From positions 1 through 64,000 of the forward strand of contig NZ_CALNWY010000013.1 of assembly GCF_940807255.1 (NCBI RefSeq): DNA of 64,000 nucleotides. Reading direction: 5' to 3'. Of this stretch, positions 38,598 to 49,597 are shown piece by piece. This DNA comes from Mixta sp. Marseille-Q2659 (GTDB lineage Bacteria; Pseudomonadota; Gammaproteobacteria; Enterobacterales; Enterobacteriaceae). A program made the translations under genes and the position numbers. Under the pieces are notes generated by a model. It ran no database searches. It had not been told where the DNA came from and was given only the letters and a program-made list of their open reading frames with translations. Each line of letters starts with the position of its first letter. The first letter of the stretch is position 1.

Positions 38598-38611
38598 CTA
38601 AGTATACTTAG
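38598..38611. promoter_or_regulatory. HutC operator candidate upstream of hutC
   Basis: Perfect palindrome CTAAGTATACTTAG in the 69-bp gap between hutG and hutC. It shares the GTATAC core with the other two hut palindromes only in part (GTATA..AC). Confidence 0.6.
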
Positions 38612-38632
38612 TTTCGACCATAATTCAGCAAT

Positions 38633-39586
38633 TTATCCCCACCAGCGGACCAGCTGCCAGGCGATGCGCGCCGCCAGCGCCGCCCCTTGTCCATCGCGGT
38701 CGCGCGCCGGATTAAACTCCACCAGATCCACCGCCTGCAGTTTGCCGCTGCGACAGATCGGCTCTATCAGTCGCATGATTATTGCGCTGGGAACGCCGAG
38801 CGCGGCGGGCGCCGAAACCGCTGGCATTTCCCATGCGGGCAGTACATCCAAATCGATGGTCAGGTAGAGACGATCGCAATCCGTTATAAAATGCTTCAGC
38901 TGGGCAATCGCCTCGTCAGGCGCATTCAGACAGCGCAGATCCTCGATAAGTGTAACGTTGCGTTTTGCCGCTTCATCAAGCAGCGTCTGGGTGTTGGCCG
39001 CCATACTTAAGCCGAAACAGGCATAGCAGAAATCGCGCTGCTGCGTCTCGCAGTCGAGTGCCAGCTGGCGAAATGGCGTGCCGGAAGTTGCCCGTTGCGC
39101 ATGGCGTAAATCGAGGTGCGCATCCAGATTAATAATGCCGACCTTTTCATCGGGAAAGGCATCAAGCAGGCCAAGTCCGTGGCCGTAAGCGGTTTCATGG
39201 CCGCCGCCCAGCACCAGCGTGCGCTTCCCGCCGCGCTGACAATAGACGACCGCATCATGCAGCGCCTGCTGTGCCTCTTCCAGCTTATCTTCCACCACGA
39301 AAATCGTGCCGAAATCCACCAGCCGCGTATGTTCCGGCTGGCTGGCCATATTGGCCAGCGCGCGCCGCAGCGTATCTGGCGCCTGGGCCGCGCCGGGTCG
39401 TCCCTGGTTGCGCTTAACGCCTTCATCACAGGCGAATCCTAACAGCGCGATCTCGCCGTTTTCTGCATCAGGGCTGAAGGCAGCGCTGCGGGCGACGGTT
39501 TGAAACAGGCGCAGCGCGTTGCTGGCCTCGTGCGTGTCGTCGCGGCCTTGCCAGACCTCAGGCGACGTAGGGCGCCACTGTTTCAT
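38633..39586 (-). CDS. hutG: Formimidoylglutamase HutG
   Basis: Arginase/ureohydrolase-fold enzyme that hydrolyses N-formimino-glutamate to glutamate and formamide, the last step of this hut branch. The 317 residues contain the manganese-binding segments [20 protein letters not shown] and [18 protein letters not shown]. Its ATG 39586 overlaps the hutI stop in ATGA (39583-39586), so the two are translationally coupled. Confidence 0.96.
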   Translation of the reverse strand: MKQWRPTSPEVWQGRDDTHEASNALRLFQTVARSAAFSPDAENGEIALLGFACDEGVKRNQGRPGAAQAPDTLRRALANMASQPEHTRLVDFGTIFVVEDKLEEAQQALHDAVVYCQRGGKRTLVLGGGHETAYGHGLGLLDAFPDEKVGIINLDAHLDLRHAQRATSGTPFRQLALDCETQQRDFCYACFGLSMAANTQTLLDEAAKRNVTLIEDLRCLNAPDEAIAQLKHFITDCDRLYLTIDLDVLPAWEMPAVSAPAALGVPSAIIMRLIEPICRSGKLQAVDLVEFNPARDRDGQGAALAARIAWQLVRWWG

Positions 39587-40812
39587 AATGCGCTCCCGTG
39601 CGTGATCTTGCCGCGAAACAGGCGCGCATAAAGCGGGCTGCGGCCCGGTTCGTAAACCATTTCCACCGGCTGTTCCGCCTCCCAGATCGCCAGATCGGCG
39701 ACAAATCCCGCCTTAAGCTGACCGTGCGAACGTTGACGGCCTAATGCCAGGGCTGCATGGCGCGTCACGCCGGCCCAGGCTTCTTCCGGCGTCAGGCCAA
39801 ACTGTACGCAGGCCATATTCATCGCCAGATGCAGGCTGGCGAAAGGACTGGTGCCGGGGTTGTAATCGGTGGCGACCGCCATCGGCACCTGATAGCGCCG
39901 CAGCGTCTCCACCGGCGGGCGCTGGCTCTCTTTGAGAAAATAAAATGCGCCGGGCAGCAGCACGGCAACCGTACCGCTGTCGCTCATCGTCTTTACGCCG
40001 TTCTCATCGAGATACTCCAGATGATCCGCCGACAGGCCCTTATAGCGACTTACCAGCGCCGCGCCGTCCAGCAAAGAGAGCTGTTCCACATGGCCTTTCA
40101 CCGGAATACCATGACGTTGCGCCGCCGCAAATACCTGTTCGCACTGCGCTGGACTAAAACCGACGCTTTCACAAAAGACATCTACCGCCTCGAACAATCC
40201 TTCCTGCCAGAGCGACGGCAACAGCCTGTCGCAAATCAGATCGATATATGCCGCTTTATCATGTCGGTACTCAGCGGGTACTGCATGGGCGGCCAGCAGC
40301 GTCGGGCTGATCTCAACCGGATAGCGTGCGGCGAGCTGGCGGGCTACGCGCAGCATTTTCGCTTCGCTCTGCAGGTTAAGGCCGTAGCCCGATTTGATTT
40401 CCAGCGTCGTCACTCCTTCGAGCAGCAGACGCTGCAGGCGCGCTGCCGCCCGCGTCAGCAGCTCGCTTTCCGTGGCCGCGCGCGTCGCTTCAACCGTGGC
40501 GTTAATGCCGCCGCCGCGCGCACTGATCGCCTGATAGGAGACGCCGTTCAGCCGCTGCTCCCATTCGGCGGCACGGTTGCCGCCAAATACCAGATGCGTA
40601 TGACAATCGATCAGGCCGGGCGTGATGAGCCGTCCCTGGGCATCGTGAATCGTGCCGCCGACCGTCTCGCCACGGGGTAAAACGGCAAGAATGTGACCGT
40701 CGCGCAGGATAAGGTCGTGCTGGTCCAACAAGCCGTAAGGCGCGGGACGGTCGGGATCGAACGTTGCCAGTCTGGCATTGCGCCAAACCGTATCGGTAGA
40801 AATAAGCTGCAC
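39583..40812 (-). CDS. hutI: Imidazolonepropionase HutI
   Basis: Amidohydrolase that opens imidazolone propionate to formiminoglutamate. Metal ligands and substrate site are visible: [51 protein letters not shown]. The start is placed at GTG 40812 (409 residues; Salmonella about 407) because AAAGGACC lies just upstream. The open frame reaches 40848 but its extra ATGs lie within or beside the operator and have no ribosome site. Confidence 0.94.
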   Translation of the reverse strand: MQLISTDTVWRNARLATFDPDRPAPYGLLDQHDLILRDGHILAVLPRGETVGGTIHDAQGRLITPGLIDCHTHLVFGGNRAAEWEQRLNGVSYQAISARGGGINATVEATRAATESELLTRAAARLQRLLLEGVTTLEIKSGYGLNLQSEAKMLRVARQLAARYPVEISPTLLAAHAVPAEYRHDKAAYIDLICDRLLPSLWQEGLFEAVDVFCESVGFSPAQCEQVFAAAQRHGIPVKGHVEQLSLLDGAALVSRYKGLSADHLEYLDENGVKTMSDSGTVAVLLPGAFYFLKESQRPPVETLRRYQVPMAVATDYNPGTSPFASLHLAMNMACVQFGLTPEEAWAGVTRHAALALGRQRSHGQLKAGFVADLAIWEAEQPVEMVYEPGRSPLYARLFRGKITHGSAL

Positions 40813-40836
40813 GGTGGTCCTTTCTCTTGTCATGAG

Positions 40837-40848
40837 TTGTATATACAT
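40837..40848. promoter_or_regulatory. HutC operator candidate upstream of hutI
   Basis: TTGTATATACAT, one base from the perfect palindrome at 37596-37607, located 25 bp before the proposed hutI start. Confidence 0.7.
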
Positions 40849-40949
40849 TTATTTTTCAACCACCGCAGGTTGTCAATAAAACCCTGCAACAATGTTGGCT
40901 ATTTGTGATAGCTGGCGGATTGGTCGGGAAAGCGGGTGAGGGCGGGCGA

Positions 40950-40976
40950 TAAAAAAGCCTCCGCAGGCGGAGGCTG
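40950..40976 (-). terminator. Rho-independent terminator after mgtE
   Basis: Minus strand: AGCCTCCG, CCTG loop, CGGAGGCT, then T6 (A6 at 40951-40956). Confidence 0.85.
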
Positions 40977-40999
40977 ATGGTCTGAATTTATGTTCGGTA

Positions 41000-42424
41000 T
41001 TAATGCAGCAAAAACAGTGTCGCCAGGCCGAGGAAAATAAAGAAGCCGCCGGTATCGGTAATGGCGGTAATCATCACGCTGGAGCCGATGGCCGGATCGC
41101 GTTTCAGTTTGGTCATTACCAGCGGGATCAGCACGCCCATCAGCGCCGCCAGCAGCAGGTTCAGGATCATCGCCAGCATCATTACGCCACCCAGCTCCAG
41201 ATTGTCATACATCAGCCAGGTGATGCAGCCCATAATGCTGCCCCAGAACAGGCCGTTAATCAGCGCCACGCCCAGTTCACGCATAAAAAGAAAACTAAAG
41301 TTACCCGGTTCAACCTGATGCAGCGCCAGCGCGCGCACGATCATGGTAATGGTCTGGTTGCCGGTATTGCCGCCGATACCTGCGACGATCGGCATCAGCG
41401 TCGCCAGCGCCACCAGCTCGGCAATGGTCTCTTCAAACAGGCCGATAACGCGCGACGCGACAAAGGCGGTGCAGAGATTGATCGCCAACCAGGTCCAGCG
41501 CGTGCGCACCGCCTTTCTTACCGGCGCGAAAACTTCCTCTTCCTGGCTCAGACCGCCCATTTTGCGGATATTGCTTTCGTTCTCTTCATTCACCAGGTCG
41601 ATAACATCTTCGATGGTCACGCGCCCGATCAGCTTGCCCTGGGCGTCAATTACCGCGGCGGAAATCAGGTTATAACGTTCGAAGGCGCCGGCGGCATCTT
41701 CCGCTTTATCATCCAGGCGAAAGGTATTCGGTCGGTCATTCATAACCGAGAAAACCGGCGTATCGGGCTGGTTAAGCAGAATATCGGTCAGCGGCAGCTC
41801 GCCCAGCAGCACATTATTTTTATCGGTGATAAACAGCTTATCGGTGCCTTCCGGGATCGCGCGCTTGCGGCGCAAAAAGCGCTGCACCGTCGCCAGGTTA
41901 ACGTCGGCGCGCACGGTGATAAAATTGAAGTCCATAATGCGGCCGACGCGATCGCGGTCGAAATGCACCACGTCCAGCACGCGCGCGCGCAGCGCCGGTT
42001 CCAGCGTGGTCAGTAGCCGACCGGTTAAATCGCGCGGCAGATATTTCGCCAGGTAGGCCTGATCGTCGATATCCAGCGGCTCGATAGCCTGCAAAATATC
42101 TTTATCGCTCATCGCTTCGGTCAGGCTCTCCCAGACCGTTTCTGACGCTTCTACCAGCACCTGGCCGCGGCGGGAATTATCCACCAGTTGCCACAGCGCC
42201 TGGCGTTCATCTTCCGGCAGCGCTTCCAAAATATCGGCAATATCGGCCGCATGGAGCAGCGTCAGATCCTGATGCAGACGGGCAATTTGGGCTTCGGTTT
42301 CAGCGGAAAGCGGCTCGGCGTCCTGCGGATTACGCAGACTTTCAACCAGCTCCGGTTCATTAAGTAACAGGGTAAGAATGCGGCTGCGGGTATCGGCGAG
42401 CTGCTGAGCTTGGGATACAGACAT
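41000..42424 (-). CDS. mgtE: MgtE-family magnesium transporter
   Basis: 474-residue Mg2+ channel/transporter. It has a cytoplasmic N domain (about 20-140, ADIADILEALPEDERQALW), two CBS domains (about 145-275, MDFNFITVRADVNLATV and SVMNDRPNTFRLDD), a connecting helix with GRVTIEDVIDLVNEENE, and five C-terminal membrane helices with the pore motif PIVAGIGGNTGNQ. ATG 42424 follows AAGGGAA; 12 further upstream codons are not family-like. It stands between the hut locus and yfgG and has its own terminator. Confidence 0.94.
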   Translation of the reverse strand: MSVSQAQQLADTRSRILTLLLNEPELVESLRNPQDAEPLSAETEAQIARLHQDLTLLHAADIADILEALPEDERQALWQLVDNSRRGQVLVEASETVWESLTEAMSDKDILQAIEPLDIDDQAYLAKYLPRDLTGRLLTTLEPALRARVLDVVHFDRDRVGRIMDFNFITVRADVNLATVQRFLRRKRAIPEGTDKLFITDKNNVLLGELPLTDILLNQPDTPVFSVMNDRPNTFRLDDKAEDAAGAFERYNLISAAVIDAQGKLIGRVTIEDVIDLVNEENESNIRKMGGLSQEEEVFAPVRKAVRTRWTWLAINLCTAFVASRVIGLFEETIAELVALATLMPIVAGIGGNTGNQTITMIVRALALHQVEPGNFSFLFMRELGVALINGLFWGSIMGCITWLMYDNLELGGVMMLAMILNLLLAALMGVLIPLVMTKLKRDPAIGSSVMITAITDTGGFFIFLGLATLFLLH

Positions 42425-42527
42425 AAAAATTCCCTTGTGTCTGAAACACGGGCAAGGCAAGCCCGTTATGATCTACAGGCATGAGGAGAGGGTAAGTTGT
42501 CTCGACAAAGGCAACTTAACGCTCGCG

Positions 42528-42719
42528 TCATGGCTCATTATTGACGGGCTGAGTCGCGACCGGCGTCTCCATATTTACTTTTTTTTCCTGATGGTGCTGA
42601 AATGCGCCGGGCAAAACATACAACAAACGGCCGAGTAAAATTATAAAGCTAATAAGCAACACAATGCGGGTCATTCGGCCAGTTTTACGGCGCTTTCGCA
42701 ATGAGGTAATGCTATTCAC
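42528..42719 (-). CDS. yfgG: Small membrane protein YfgG (DUF2633)
   Basis: A 63-residue single-helix protein. SITSLRKRRKTGRMTRIVLLISFIILLGR corresponds to the E. coli YfgG stretch around RMTRIVLLISFI, and length is the same. GTG 42719 is the start because AGGAGA precedes it and the longer frame lacks support. E. coli links YfgG to metal (nickel/cobalt) stress tolerance. It is divergent from yfgF, as in E. coli order. Confidence 0.88.
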   Translation of the reverse strand: MNSITSLRKRRKTGRMTRIVLLISFIILLGRLLYVLPGAFQHHQEKKVNMETPVATQPVNNEP

Positions 42720-42951
42720 GCAGAGTCTCCTGTAGCAGGCCCGAAGGCGGAGAAACAATTTAGGCACAGCGCTATCTTCAGGTCAATGAGCGCCGTCATT
42801 AATGATCTAAAGCTAGCGGAGCTAACCTGTCCACAGGCTAAACAAGATAGTGACAGGCGCGCTTTTAGCGTTGCTGTTTGACGTATATCAAACCTGAAAG
42901 CTGGGCGGAAATTAGTATGAGAACGTTTTTTTGCGCTGTGCGGCTCTTGTC

Positions 42952-45192
42952 ATGAGCCTCATCTTACCGGAGAGGCCGTTCTTGTTTACCGGGTATAATT
43001 TGTCATCGTTTAGTCGCTTTCGCCGGAGCTGGTGGGGTATTCCCCTATGGCTGGCGCTGCTGCTGATGCCGCTTTCCGGCGCGCTTTCAGTCAAGCTGCA
43101 GCTGCCTGACGGCCCGGTTTATCTGCTGTTTTTACCGGTGACATTAGCGATTGCGCTGTTGTCAGTCTTTGACTGGGCGGCGCTGCCCGGCATTGCGCTG
43201 TCGCTGTTGTGGCGCTACCTGATGGTTTTTTCGCCGGGCCATGCGCTGATCACCTCCACGCTTTTTATCAGCTGTATCAGCATCTGTTGGCTGGGCTATC
43301 GAATCTGGGCGGGAAGAAGCTGGGGCGCCGGGCCGGGCATGCAGGGGCTTGGTTTGATGCGGCTGTTCTGGATCGGTTTTTTCCTGCCGACGCTGCTGGT
43401 CTCTTTATTGCAAATTATGGTTACGCTTGGCGTCGTATCCGCCGACACCTCCATTTTTAATCGCAATCCGCTCACGCTACGCACGCTGATTAATTACCAG
43501 GCGTTTTTACTCTCCTGCGTGGCGGTGCTGCCGCTTTACACCATGATGCTGCGCTGCTTTCGCCATCCGCGCTATTTTTCGCGTCAGATAAACCTGCTGC
43601 GTCAGCAAATCGCGGAAAGCGTCAGCGCAGCGGAGATAAAAATCTGGTTTTTCTGGCTGGTGTCGCTGGTCGGTCTGCTGATGATTTTACACAGCGAGCT
43701 GCGAAATCAGGCGATGGGCGATTTCGCTTTGTTACTCTTATTGCCCACCATGCTGTGGTCGGCAGCCCGCTTCGGCTATCTGTTTACCGCGCTGGCGTGG
43801 GCGATGGTGCTGATTTTGTTGTATCAGTTTCATACCCGTCCTGAGATCTCGCTGCATCTGGCGATTAACACCAGTAATTTGCTGGTCTGGTCGCTAATAC
43901 TTTACTTTACGGCAGTTAACGGCGTGCGCCAGCGCCGGTTGATTAAGAAATCGCGCGCGGCGGCGCTGGTGGATCCGGTGGTGGATCTGCCCAATCTGCG
44001 CGCGCTAAAAGTAATGCTGACGCAGCAGGCTTCCTCCACGCTCTGTTTTTTACGTATTCCCGATCTGGATCGCCTTAGCCGCACCTGGGGACTGGATCTG
44101 CGCATTGAGTATAAGCGGCGGCTAGCCGCGCATTTGCAGCCATTACTGGATGCCAATGAGGTGATTTACCATCTGCCGGGCTTTGCGCTGGCGCTACGGC
44201 TGAATAAAGCTACTTACGAAGATCGCATCCAACAGATTAGCGATCGGGTAAACAGCTACAGCCTGCGCTGGCAGGGATTGCCGCTACAGCCCGATATCGG
44301 CATCAGCTACTGCCATGTGGTGCCGCCGGTCAATAATTTGCCCGGTCTGTTGGGCGAACTGAGCGAAATGGCGGAGTTTTCGCTGCGCAGCCATCAGGCG
44401 GAGCTTTTGCAGCTGGGTAACGTCAACGCTCAGCGCCACGTCAAAGAGAAGCTGGCGCAGCTGAGCGAAGTTCAGCTGGCGCTGGATAACGAGCGCTTTG
44501 TGATGATGGCGCAGCGCATTGAGGGTCTGCGCGGCGATGATTATCACGAACTGTTGTTAAGGCTGATTGATGAGCAGGGAGAGCAGCTGACGCCGGACCG
44601 TTTTTTACCTGTGGTGCAGGAATTTGGTTTGACGTGGGAAGTGGATCGCTGGGTGCTGGAACATGCGCTGAGCTTTATCGATCGCTGCCGCGAATCGATG
44701 CCTGCCATGCGTTTTGCAGTCAATATTCACGCCGCCACGCTTTACCGGCCCCATTTTGTTAACGAGCTGGAGCGGCTGCTGAAAAGCTATCAGGTTGAGC
44801 CCTGGCAGCTGATCATGGAAATCAGCGAAGCGACGGGAACCATCGACTTTACCGTGTGCTATCGCAACATTAATCGTCTGCGCCAGATGGGCTGCCGCAT
44901 CGCGATCGATAATTTCGGCGTCGGCTATGCCAGCTACCTGCAGTTGAAAACGCTGCAGGCCGACATCCTGAAAATTGACGGCAGTTTTATCAAGAACATG
45001 CTGCACAGCCCGCTGGACTATCAAATTATTGAATCTATCTGTCGGGTCGCGCGCCTGAAACGCATGCAGATCGTGGCGGAATCGGTGGAATCAGAGGCGG
45101 TGGCGACAGCCCTGCGCGCACTGGGCGTGGATTATTTGCAGGGCTTCGCCATTAGTGAACTGCAGCCGTTAACGTCGCTGGTTGGGGAGTAA
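42952..45192 (+). CDS. pdeF: Cyclic-di-GMP phosphodiesterase PdeF (YfgF) homologue
   Basis: A membrane EAL protein: a MASE1-like N terminus with about eight helices (to about residue 320), a degenerate GGDEF domain (no GGDEF signature) and an EAL domain (about 480-735). The EAL motif reads HELLLR, and E/N/K/Q positions are kept (FAVNIH, MEISEAT, LKIDGSF, VAESVE, YLQGF). The DDFG metal motif, however, is DNFGVGYAS, Asp to Asn in the second position. The start is uncertain: ATG 42952 has no clear ribosome site, whereas TTG 42982 follows GGAGAGG. The gene abuts tehB tail to tail. Confidence 0.88.
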   Translation: MSLILPERPFLFTGYNLSSFSRFRRSWWGIPLWLALLLMPLSGALSVKLQLPDGPVYLLFLPVTLAIALLSVFDWAALPGIALSLLWRYLMVFSPGHALITSTLFISCISICWLGYRIWAGRSWGAGPGMQGLGLMRLFWIGFFLPTLLVSLLQIMVTLGVVSADTSIFNRNPLTLRTLINYQAFLLSCVAVLPLYTMMLRCFRHPRYFSRQINLLRQQIAESVSAAEIKIWFFWLVSLVGLLMILHSELRNQAMGDFALLLLLPTMLWSAARFGYLFTALAWAMVLILLYQFHTRPEISLHLAINTSNLLVWSLILYFTAVNGVRQRRLIKKSRAAALVDPVVDLPNLRALKVMLTQQASSTLCFLRIPDLDRLSRTWGLDLRIEYKRRLAAHLQPLLDANEVIYHLPGFALALRLNKATYEDRIQQISDRVNSYSLRWQGLPLQPDIGISYCHVVPPVNNLPGLLGELSEMAEFSLRSHQAELLQLGNVNAQRHVKEKLAQLSEVQLALDNERFVMMAQRIEGLRGDDYHELLLRLIDEQGEQLTPDRFLPVVQEFGLTWEVDRWVLEHALSFIDRCRESMPAMRFAVNIHAATLYRPHFVNELERLLKSYQVEPWQLIMEISEATGTIDFTVCYRNINRLRQMGCRIAIDNFGVGYASYLQLKTLQADILKIDGSFIKNMLHSPLDYQIIESICRVARLKRMQIVAESVESEAVATALRALGVDYLQGFAISELQPLTSLVGE

Positions 45193-45795
45193 TTACTCCG
45201 CCGGCGCCTTTTTTGCCAGCAGCGTGGCAAAGCGCAGGCTGATGCGGTTGCCGTTTTCATCGGTGCGGTGCAGCTGGCCGACATCCTCGTTATATTTCAC
45301 GATCTGCCAGTTGCGGTAATAGTGGCTCAGCTCGCCCGATTTAAAGGTGAAGGAAAAGGGCAGCGGGCAGGGATAATCTGCGGTATCCATCGCGGCGACA
45401 ATCAGGTTGTAGCCGTCTCTTACCGTACTGGCCTGCATATCGGCGATCAGCTGCGGAATGGTTTCCGGCTGCAAAAACATCATCACCACGGTGGACAACA
45501 CAAAGTTATAGGCCCCGTTAAAGCGCTGGCTGTTGAGATCGACGATCTGCGTTTCAATGCCGCTCAGCGCTTCGGCGGCGATGATCTGGTTCAGCCGCGC
45601 GATGCTCTGCGGGTTTTTATCCCAGGCGGTAACGTCAAACCCTTTCATGTTCAGCCAGAGCGCGTTGCGTCCGCTGCCGCAGCCCACATCCAGCGCTTTG
45701 CCGGGCGTCAGTAACGGTAGCGCCGCCACCACTTCTGAGTGCGTGGCGGTAAGCTGATATTTTTCAGTGAAGTAATTATCGGGACGTGTAGTCAT
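45193..45795 (-). CDS. tehB: SAM-dependent methyltransferase TehB (tellurite resistance)
   Basis: A 200-residue class I methyltransferase very like E. coli TehB. SAM motif I is [14 protein letters not shown]; the family block [17 protein letters not shown] and [20 protein letters not shown] are kept. It detoxifies tellurite in a SAM-dependent way. No tehA is adjacent. ATG 45795. Confidence 0.94.
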   Translation of the reverse strand: MTTRPDNYFTEKYQLTATHSEVVAALPLLTPGKALDVGCGSGRNALWLNMKGFDVTAWDKNPQSIARLNQIIAAEALSGIETQIVDLNSQRFNGAYNFVLSTVVMMFLQPETIPQLIADMQASTVRDGYNLIVAAMDTADYPCPLPFSFTFKSGELSHYYRNWQIVKYNEDVGQLHRTDENGNRISLRFATLLAKKAPAE

Positions 45796-45852
45796 GATCG
45801 GTTTCTGATTGATGCGGGCGGAGGAAGCGCCGCCCGTATTCGCTGGCGTACT

Positions 45853-47379
45853 TTACGCCTCTTCTTCTATCGTCAGCTTCCAGCCGGAGACATCCTGCCA
45901 GTAGGTCTGCTCACGCTCCAGATCGAGCTGCACCAGCGTATTCTGGCTGAAATATCCCGCCGGAAAGCGCAGCGTCCAGTGACCTTCATCCGTGACCAGC
46001 GTTAGCCGCTCCGGCCTGGTGGTCGCCTGGCGCTGATTGTTCAGCAATGTGCCGAGACGCAGTAAAAACACCAACGGCAGGATCTGCTTCTTTTTAAACA
46101 GCGTAAAACGTGGCAGATCGTCGGCCTTCATCGCTTTGCGGTGATAGCGTACCAGCGTAGCCAGCAGCAGCTGTTGATCCTGGTTAAAGCCGGGCAGGTT
46201 GGTATTTTGCAGGATATAGGCGGAGTGGCGCTGCATCCCGCTGTGGTTGATGGTTAAGCCCACTTCATGCAGCATCGCCGCCCATTTCAGCAGCGCCGCC
46301 AGTTGAGGGTTGGCCAGCCGGGGATTTTGATCGCGCCACTGCTGCCAGAGATCGTCCGTGGTTTCCAGCACGCGCCGCGCCTGCTCGCTGTCGATATTGT
46401 AGTGATTAGCCAGGCTTTGCGCGGTACGGCTGCGAATATCCTGATGGCGGAAGCGGCCTTCCATTTCATACAGCACGCCTTCGCGCAGCGCGCCGTCAGA
46501 AAGGCGCAGCTCGCGGATCGCCAGCGCGTCGAACACGCCGCACAAAATTGCCAGGCCAGGCACAAACACCGCCTTACGCTCCTCCGACAGACCAGGCAGG
46601 CTCAGGGCGGCGAAGGATTTATGTTTTATGACTTCGTCATAGAGCATATCCAGCCGTTCGGGGGTAACCAGCTTCTCTTTTTCACCCATCGCCTGCAGCA
46701 CTTCGCAGGCCGCTTTGATGGTGCCCGACGCGCCGAGCGCGTATTGCCAGCCGAGCAGCCGATATTGCCAGGCGAGCGTTTCCAGCTTTTGTGCTGCCGC
46801 CAGCCGCGCGCGGCGAAAATTTTCCTGACTGATGATGCCGTTGGGAAAATAGAGATTGGCAAAGCTGACGCAGCCCATACGGCGACTTTCTACCAGCTTG
46901 GGCTCAAAATCTTCGCCAATCACCAACTCGGTAGAGCCGCCGCCAATATCGATCACCAGCTTGCGCCCTTTTTCCGGCTGCGTATGTTCAACGCCCATAA
47001 AAATCAGGCGCGCCTCTTCGTGGCCGGAAATCACTTCAATCGGGTAAGGGATCACCTCTGCCGCACGCTGCAAAAAGTCCTGCGCATTGATCGCCTGGCG
47101 CAGCGTATGGGTACCGACAATCGTCACGTTGGAGGCGCTAAAGCCCTGCAGACGTTCGGCAAACAGCGCCAGGCAGCTTAAGCCGCGCTGAATCGCCTCT
47201 TCGCTCAGAACGTTATCCGCGCCCAGCCCGTCCGCCAGATGCACGCGCTGTTTCAGGCGGCCCAGCACCTGCATCGCACCGTCCACTACGCGGGCAATCA
47301 CCATGTGGAAGCTATTGGAACCGAGGTCAATAGCGGCAAATTCTTGCGGTCGGGGCATGTTTTTGTGGGTTATCGGCAT
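45853..47379 (-). CDS. ppx: Exopolyphosphatase Ppx
   Basis: Hydrolyses terminal phosphate from long polyphosphate; the GppA/Ppx family has an ASKHA fold. The 508-residue product (E. coli 513) shows [17 protein letters not shown], the phosphate loop [14 protein letters not shown] and a C-terminal HD-like domain ([21 protein letters not shown]). It starts 6 bp after the ppk stop, forming the ppk-ppx operon. Confidence 0.97.
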   Translation of the reverse strand: MPITHKNMPRPQEFAAIDLGSNSFHMVIARVVDGAMQVLGRLKQRVHLADGLGADNVLSEEAIQRGLSCLALFAERLQGFSASNVTIVGTHTLRQAINAQDFLQRAAEVIPYPIEVISGHEEARLIFMGVEHTQPEKGRKLVIDIGGGSTELVIGEDFEPKLVESRRMGCVSFANLYFPNGIISQENFRRARLAAAQKLETLAWQYRLLGWQYALGASGTIKAACEVLQAMGEKEKLVTPERLDMLYDEVIKHKSFAALSLPGLSEERKAVFVPGLAILCGVFDALAIRELRLSDGALREGVLYEMEGRFRHQDIRSRTAQSLANHYNIDSEQARRVLETTDDLWQQWRDQNPRLANPQLAALLKWAAMLHEVGLTINHSGMQRHSAYILQNTNLPGFNQDQQLLLATLVRYHRKAMKADDLPRFTLFKKKQILPLVFLLRLGTLLNNQRQATTRPERLTLVTDEGHWTLRFPAGYFSQNTLVQLDLEREQTYWQDVSGWKLTIEEEA

Positions 47380-47385
47380 AGTGAA

Positions 47386-49446
47386 TTATTCAGGTTGTTC
47401 CAGAGATTTGATGTAATCATAAATGGCCTGTTGTGCGCGCACTTTACGGCGGTTGCCACGCGGGACATAACGGTTACTCAGTTCTTTATCAATAATGCGG
47501 GCTTTAACAGTATCACTGAACAGGATGGCAATAATATCCAGCACGCGCTGTTTCAGAACAGGATCAAGGATCGCCACCGCCACTTCGATACGGTAATCGA
47601 TGTTGCGGGTCATCCAGTCGGCGGAAGAAAGAAAGACTTTTTTATCGCCGCCGTTATCGAAGATATAAACCCGATCGTGTTCCAGATAGCGGTCAACGAT
47701 GCTAATTACGCGGATATTTTCGCTGATCCCCTCCAGATTAGGGATCAATGAACACATGCCGCGCACCAGCAGATTTACCTTCACGCCGACGCTGGAAGCG
47801 GTATAGAGTCGATCCACCAGCCCTTTATCGACCAGGTTATTTACTTTCAGCGTAATCCCAGCCGGAATGCCCTGCTGCGCATTGGCGATCTCTTCATCGA
47901 TCAGCTGGTAGAGCATGCGGCGCGAGTTCTGCGGCGACACCATCAGATAATCAAAGCTCACCGGGCGATAAGGGTTTTCAATAAAGTTAAAGACCCGGCG
48001 CACTTCATTGGTAATTCGCGCATCGGCGGTTAACAGCGAATAGTCGGTATAAATGCGCGCGGTTTTCTCATTAAAATTACCGGTGCCGATATGCGCATAG
48101 CGCACAACTTCTTCACCTTCACGGCGCGAGATAAGAAACAGCTTGGCGTGAATTTTCAGCCCAGGCGCCGAGAAAATAACGTGAACGCCCGCTTCCGTCA
48201 GGCGCTTGGCCCAGTGAATATTCGCTTCTTCATCAAAGCGCGCCTGTAATTCCACCACCACCGTGACCTTTTTGCCGTTATAGGCGGCATGGATCATCGC
48301 ATCGATAATGCGTGAGTTTTTCGCCACGCGATAAATGTTGATCTTAATCGCCAGCACGCTGGGATCGAACGACGCCTGGCGCAGCAGCTCCAGCACATGC
48401 TCAAAGGTGTGATAAGGATAGTAAAGCAGCACATCGTGATTGCGGATAGCGTCGAAACCGTTGCGGAAGCCATCGAACCAGATATGACGCAGCTGCGGCA
48501 TCGGCTTATTCACCAGGTTGGTTTTGCCGACATTCGGAAAACTGATGAAATCTTTAAAGTTATGGTAACGGCCGCCGGGCACGATGGAGTCGTAGTTAGA
48601 AATATTGAGCTTATCGCGCAGCAGCTCTACCATCGCATCCGGCATATCGCGCTGATAAACAAAGCGTACCGGCTCGGCGGTCAGGCGCTGTTTCAGGCTG
48701 GAGGACATCAGTTCCAGCAGGCTCGATTCCATTTCGGTAACCAGATCGTACTCGGCGTCGCGCGTCATTTTCATCGAATAGGCATTCAGCGCGTCGTAGT
48801 CGAAAAAGCCTTTAAAAATATCATCCAGGCAGTAGCGCAGAATATTATCCAACAGGATCATCGGCTTGCGACGGCGCGGCGATTCCGCTGGCAGATTGAC
48901 AAAGCGCGGCACTTTATCTGATGGGATCTCCAGCAGCGCATAGCGGATATCCGCGCCGCGAATGATCTCCACCGCCAGGTAGGTGTAATCATCCTTCAGG
49001 AATTCAATCAGATCGGTATCGTGGTTAATCAGAATCGGCGTAACGTGCTGGCGCAGCTCATGCTTAAAGTAGTGACGCAGCCAGCTTTGCTGATTGGGCG
49101 ACAGCTGGCGCTCGTTGATCAGGAAGATTTGATTACGCGCCATCTCCAGCAGCAGATCGTTATATAAACCATCAAATTCCTGGTCGGCGCGCAGCACGCG
49201 CTGCTGGATTTTTTTCAGCAGATGGCGCGGCGTACTCGGCGAACCCTGCTCCTCGCCAATCAGAATGCGGCGTTTCAGGTCAGCGAAGCGCACTTTATAA
49301 AACTCTTCCAGGTTATTGGAGTAGATGCCAAGAAAGCGCATACGCTCAATCAGTGGATTAGTTTTATCGGCGGCTTCCTGTAGCACGCGCTCATTAAAGG
49401 ATAACCAGCTCAGTTCTTTTTCGATGTATAGCTTTTCCTGACCCAT
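47386..49446 (-). CDS. ppk: Polyphosphate kinase Ppk (PPK1)
   Basis: Makes inorganic polyphosphate from ATP. 686 residues (E. coli 688). Landmarks: N-terminal [16 protein letters not shown], the autophosphorylated His in [19 protein letters not shown] (near residue 433), and the second histidine in [16 protein letters not shown] 49446 follows GGAG. It is divergent from the pst genes, with 151 bp between them. Confidence 0.97.
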   Translation of the reverse strand: MGQEKLYIEKELSWLSFNERVLQEAADKTNPLIERMRFLGIYSNNLEEFYKVRFADLKRRILIGEEQGSPSTPRHLLKKIQQRVLRADQEFDGLYNDLLLEMARNQIFLINERQLSPNQQSWLRHYFKHELRQHVTPILINHDTDLIEFLKDDYTYLAVEIIRGADIRYALLEIPSDKVPRFVNLPAESPRRRKPMILLDNILRYCLDDIFKGFFDYDALNAYSMKMTRDAEYDLVTEMESSLLELMSSSLKQRLTAEPVRFVYQRDMPDAMVELLRDKLNISNYDSIVPGGRYHNFKDFISFPNVGKTNLVNKPMPQLRHIWFDGFRNGFDAIRNHDVLLYYPYHTFEHVLELLRQASFDPSVLAIKINIYRVAKNSRIIDAMIHAAYNGKKVTVVVELQARFDEEANIHWAKRLTEAGVHVIFSAPGLKIHAKLFLISRREGEEVVRYAHIGTGNFNEKTARIYTDYSLLTADARITNEVRRVFNFIENPYRPVSFDYLMVSPQNSRRMLYQLIDEEIANAQQGIPAGITLKVNNLVDKGLVDRLYTASSVGVKVNLLVRGMCSLIPNLEGISENIRVISIVDRYLEHDRVYIFDNGGDKKVFLSSADWMTRNIDYRIEVAVAILDPVLKQRVLDIIAILFSDTVKARIIDKELSNRYVPRGNRRKVRAQQAIYDYIKSLEQPE

Positions 49447-49597
49447 TATGGCTCCGTTATGCTGATTTGAGACGAGGGTATCCAGTTTCCACGTCCATTA
49501 TGGCGAGAGTATGGCAGCAATGTCTAACCTCAATGGTTGTCATATCAGAGAGCTACGGGCAACATAGCGGCTCCATTAGCAAGGAACCGCAGGCTCG

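Noticed and set aside
49530..49560. Pho box between ppk and pstC
   Set aside because: Only one half-site (TTGTCAT) matches; the second CTGTCAT-like repeat at 11-bp spacing is absent.
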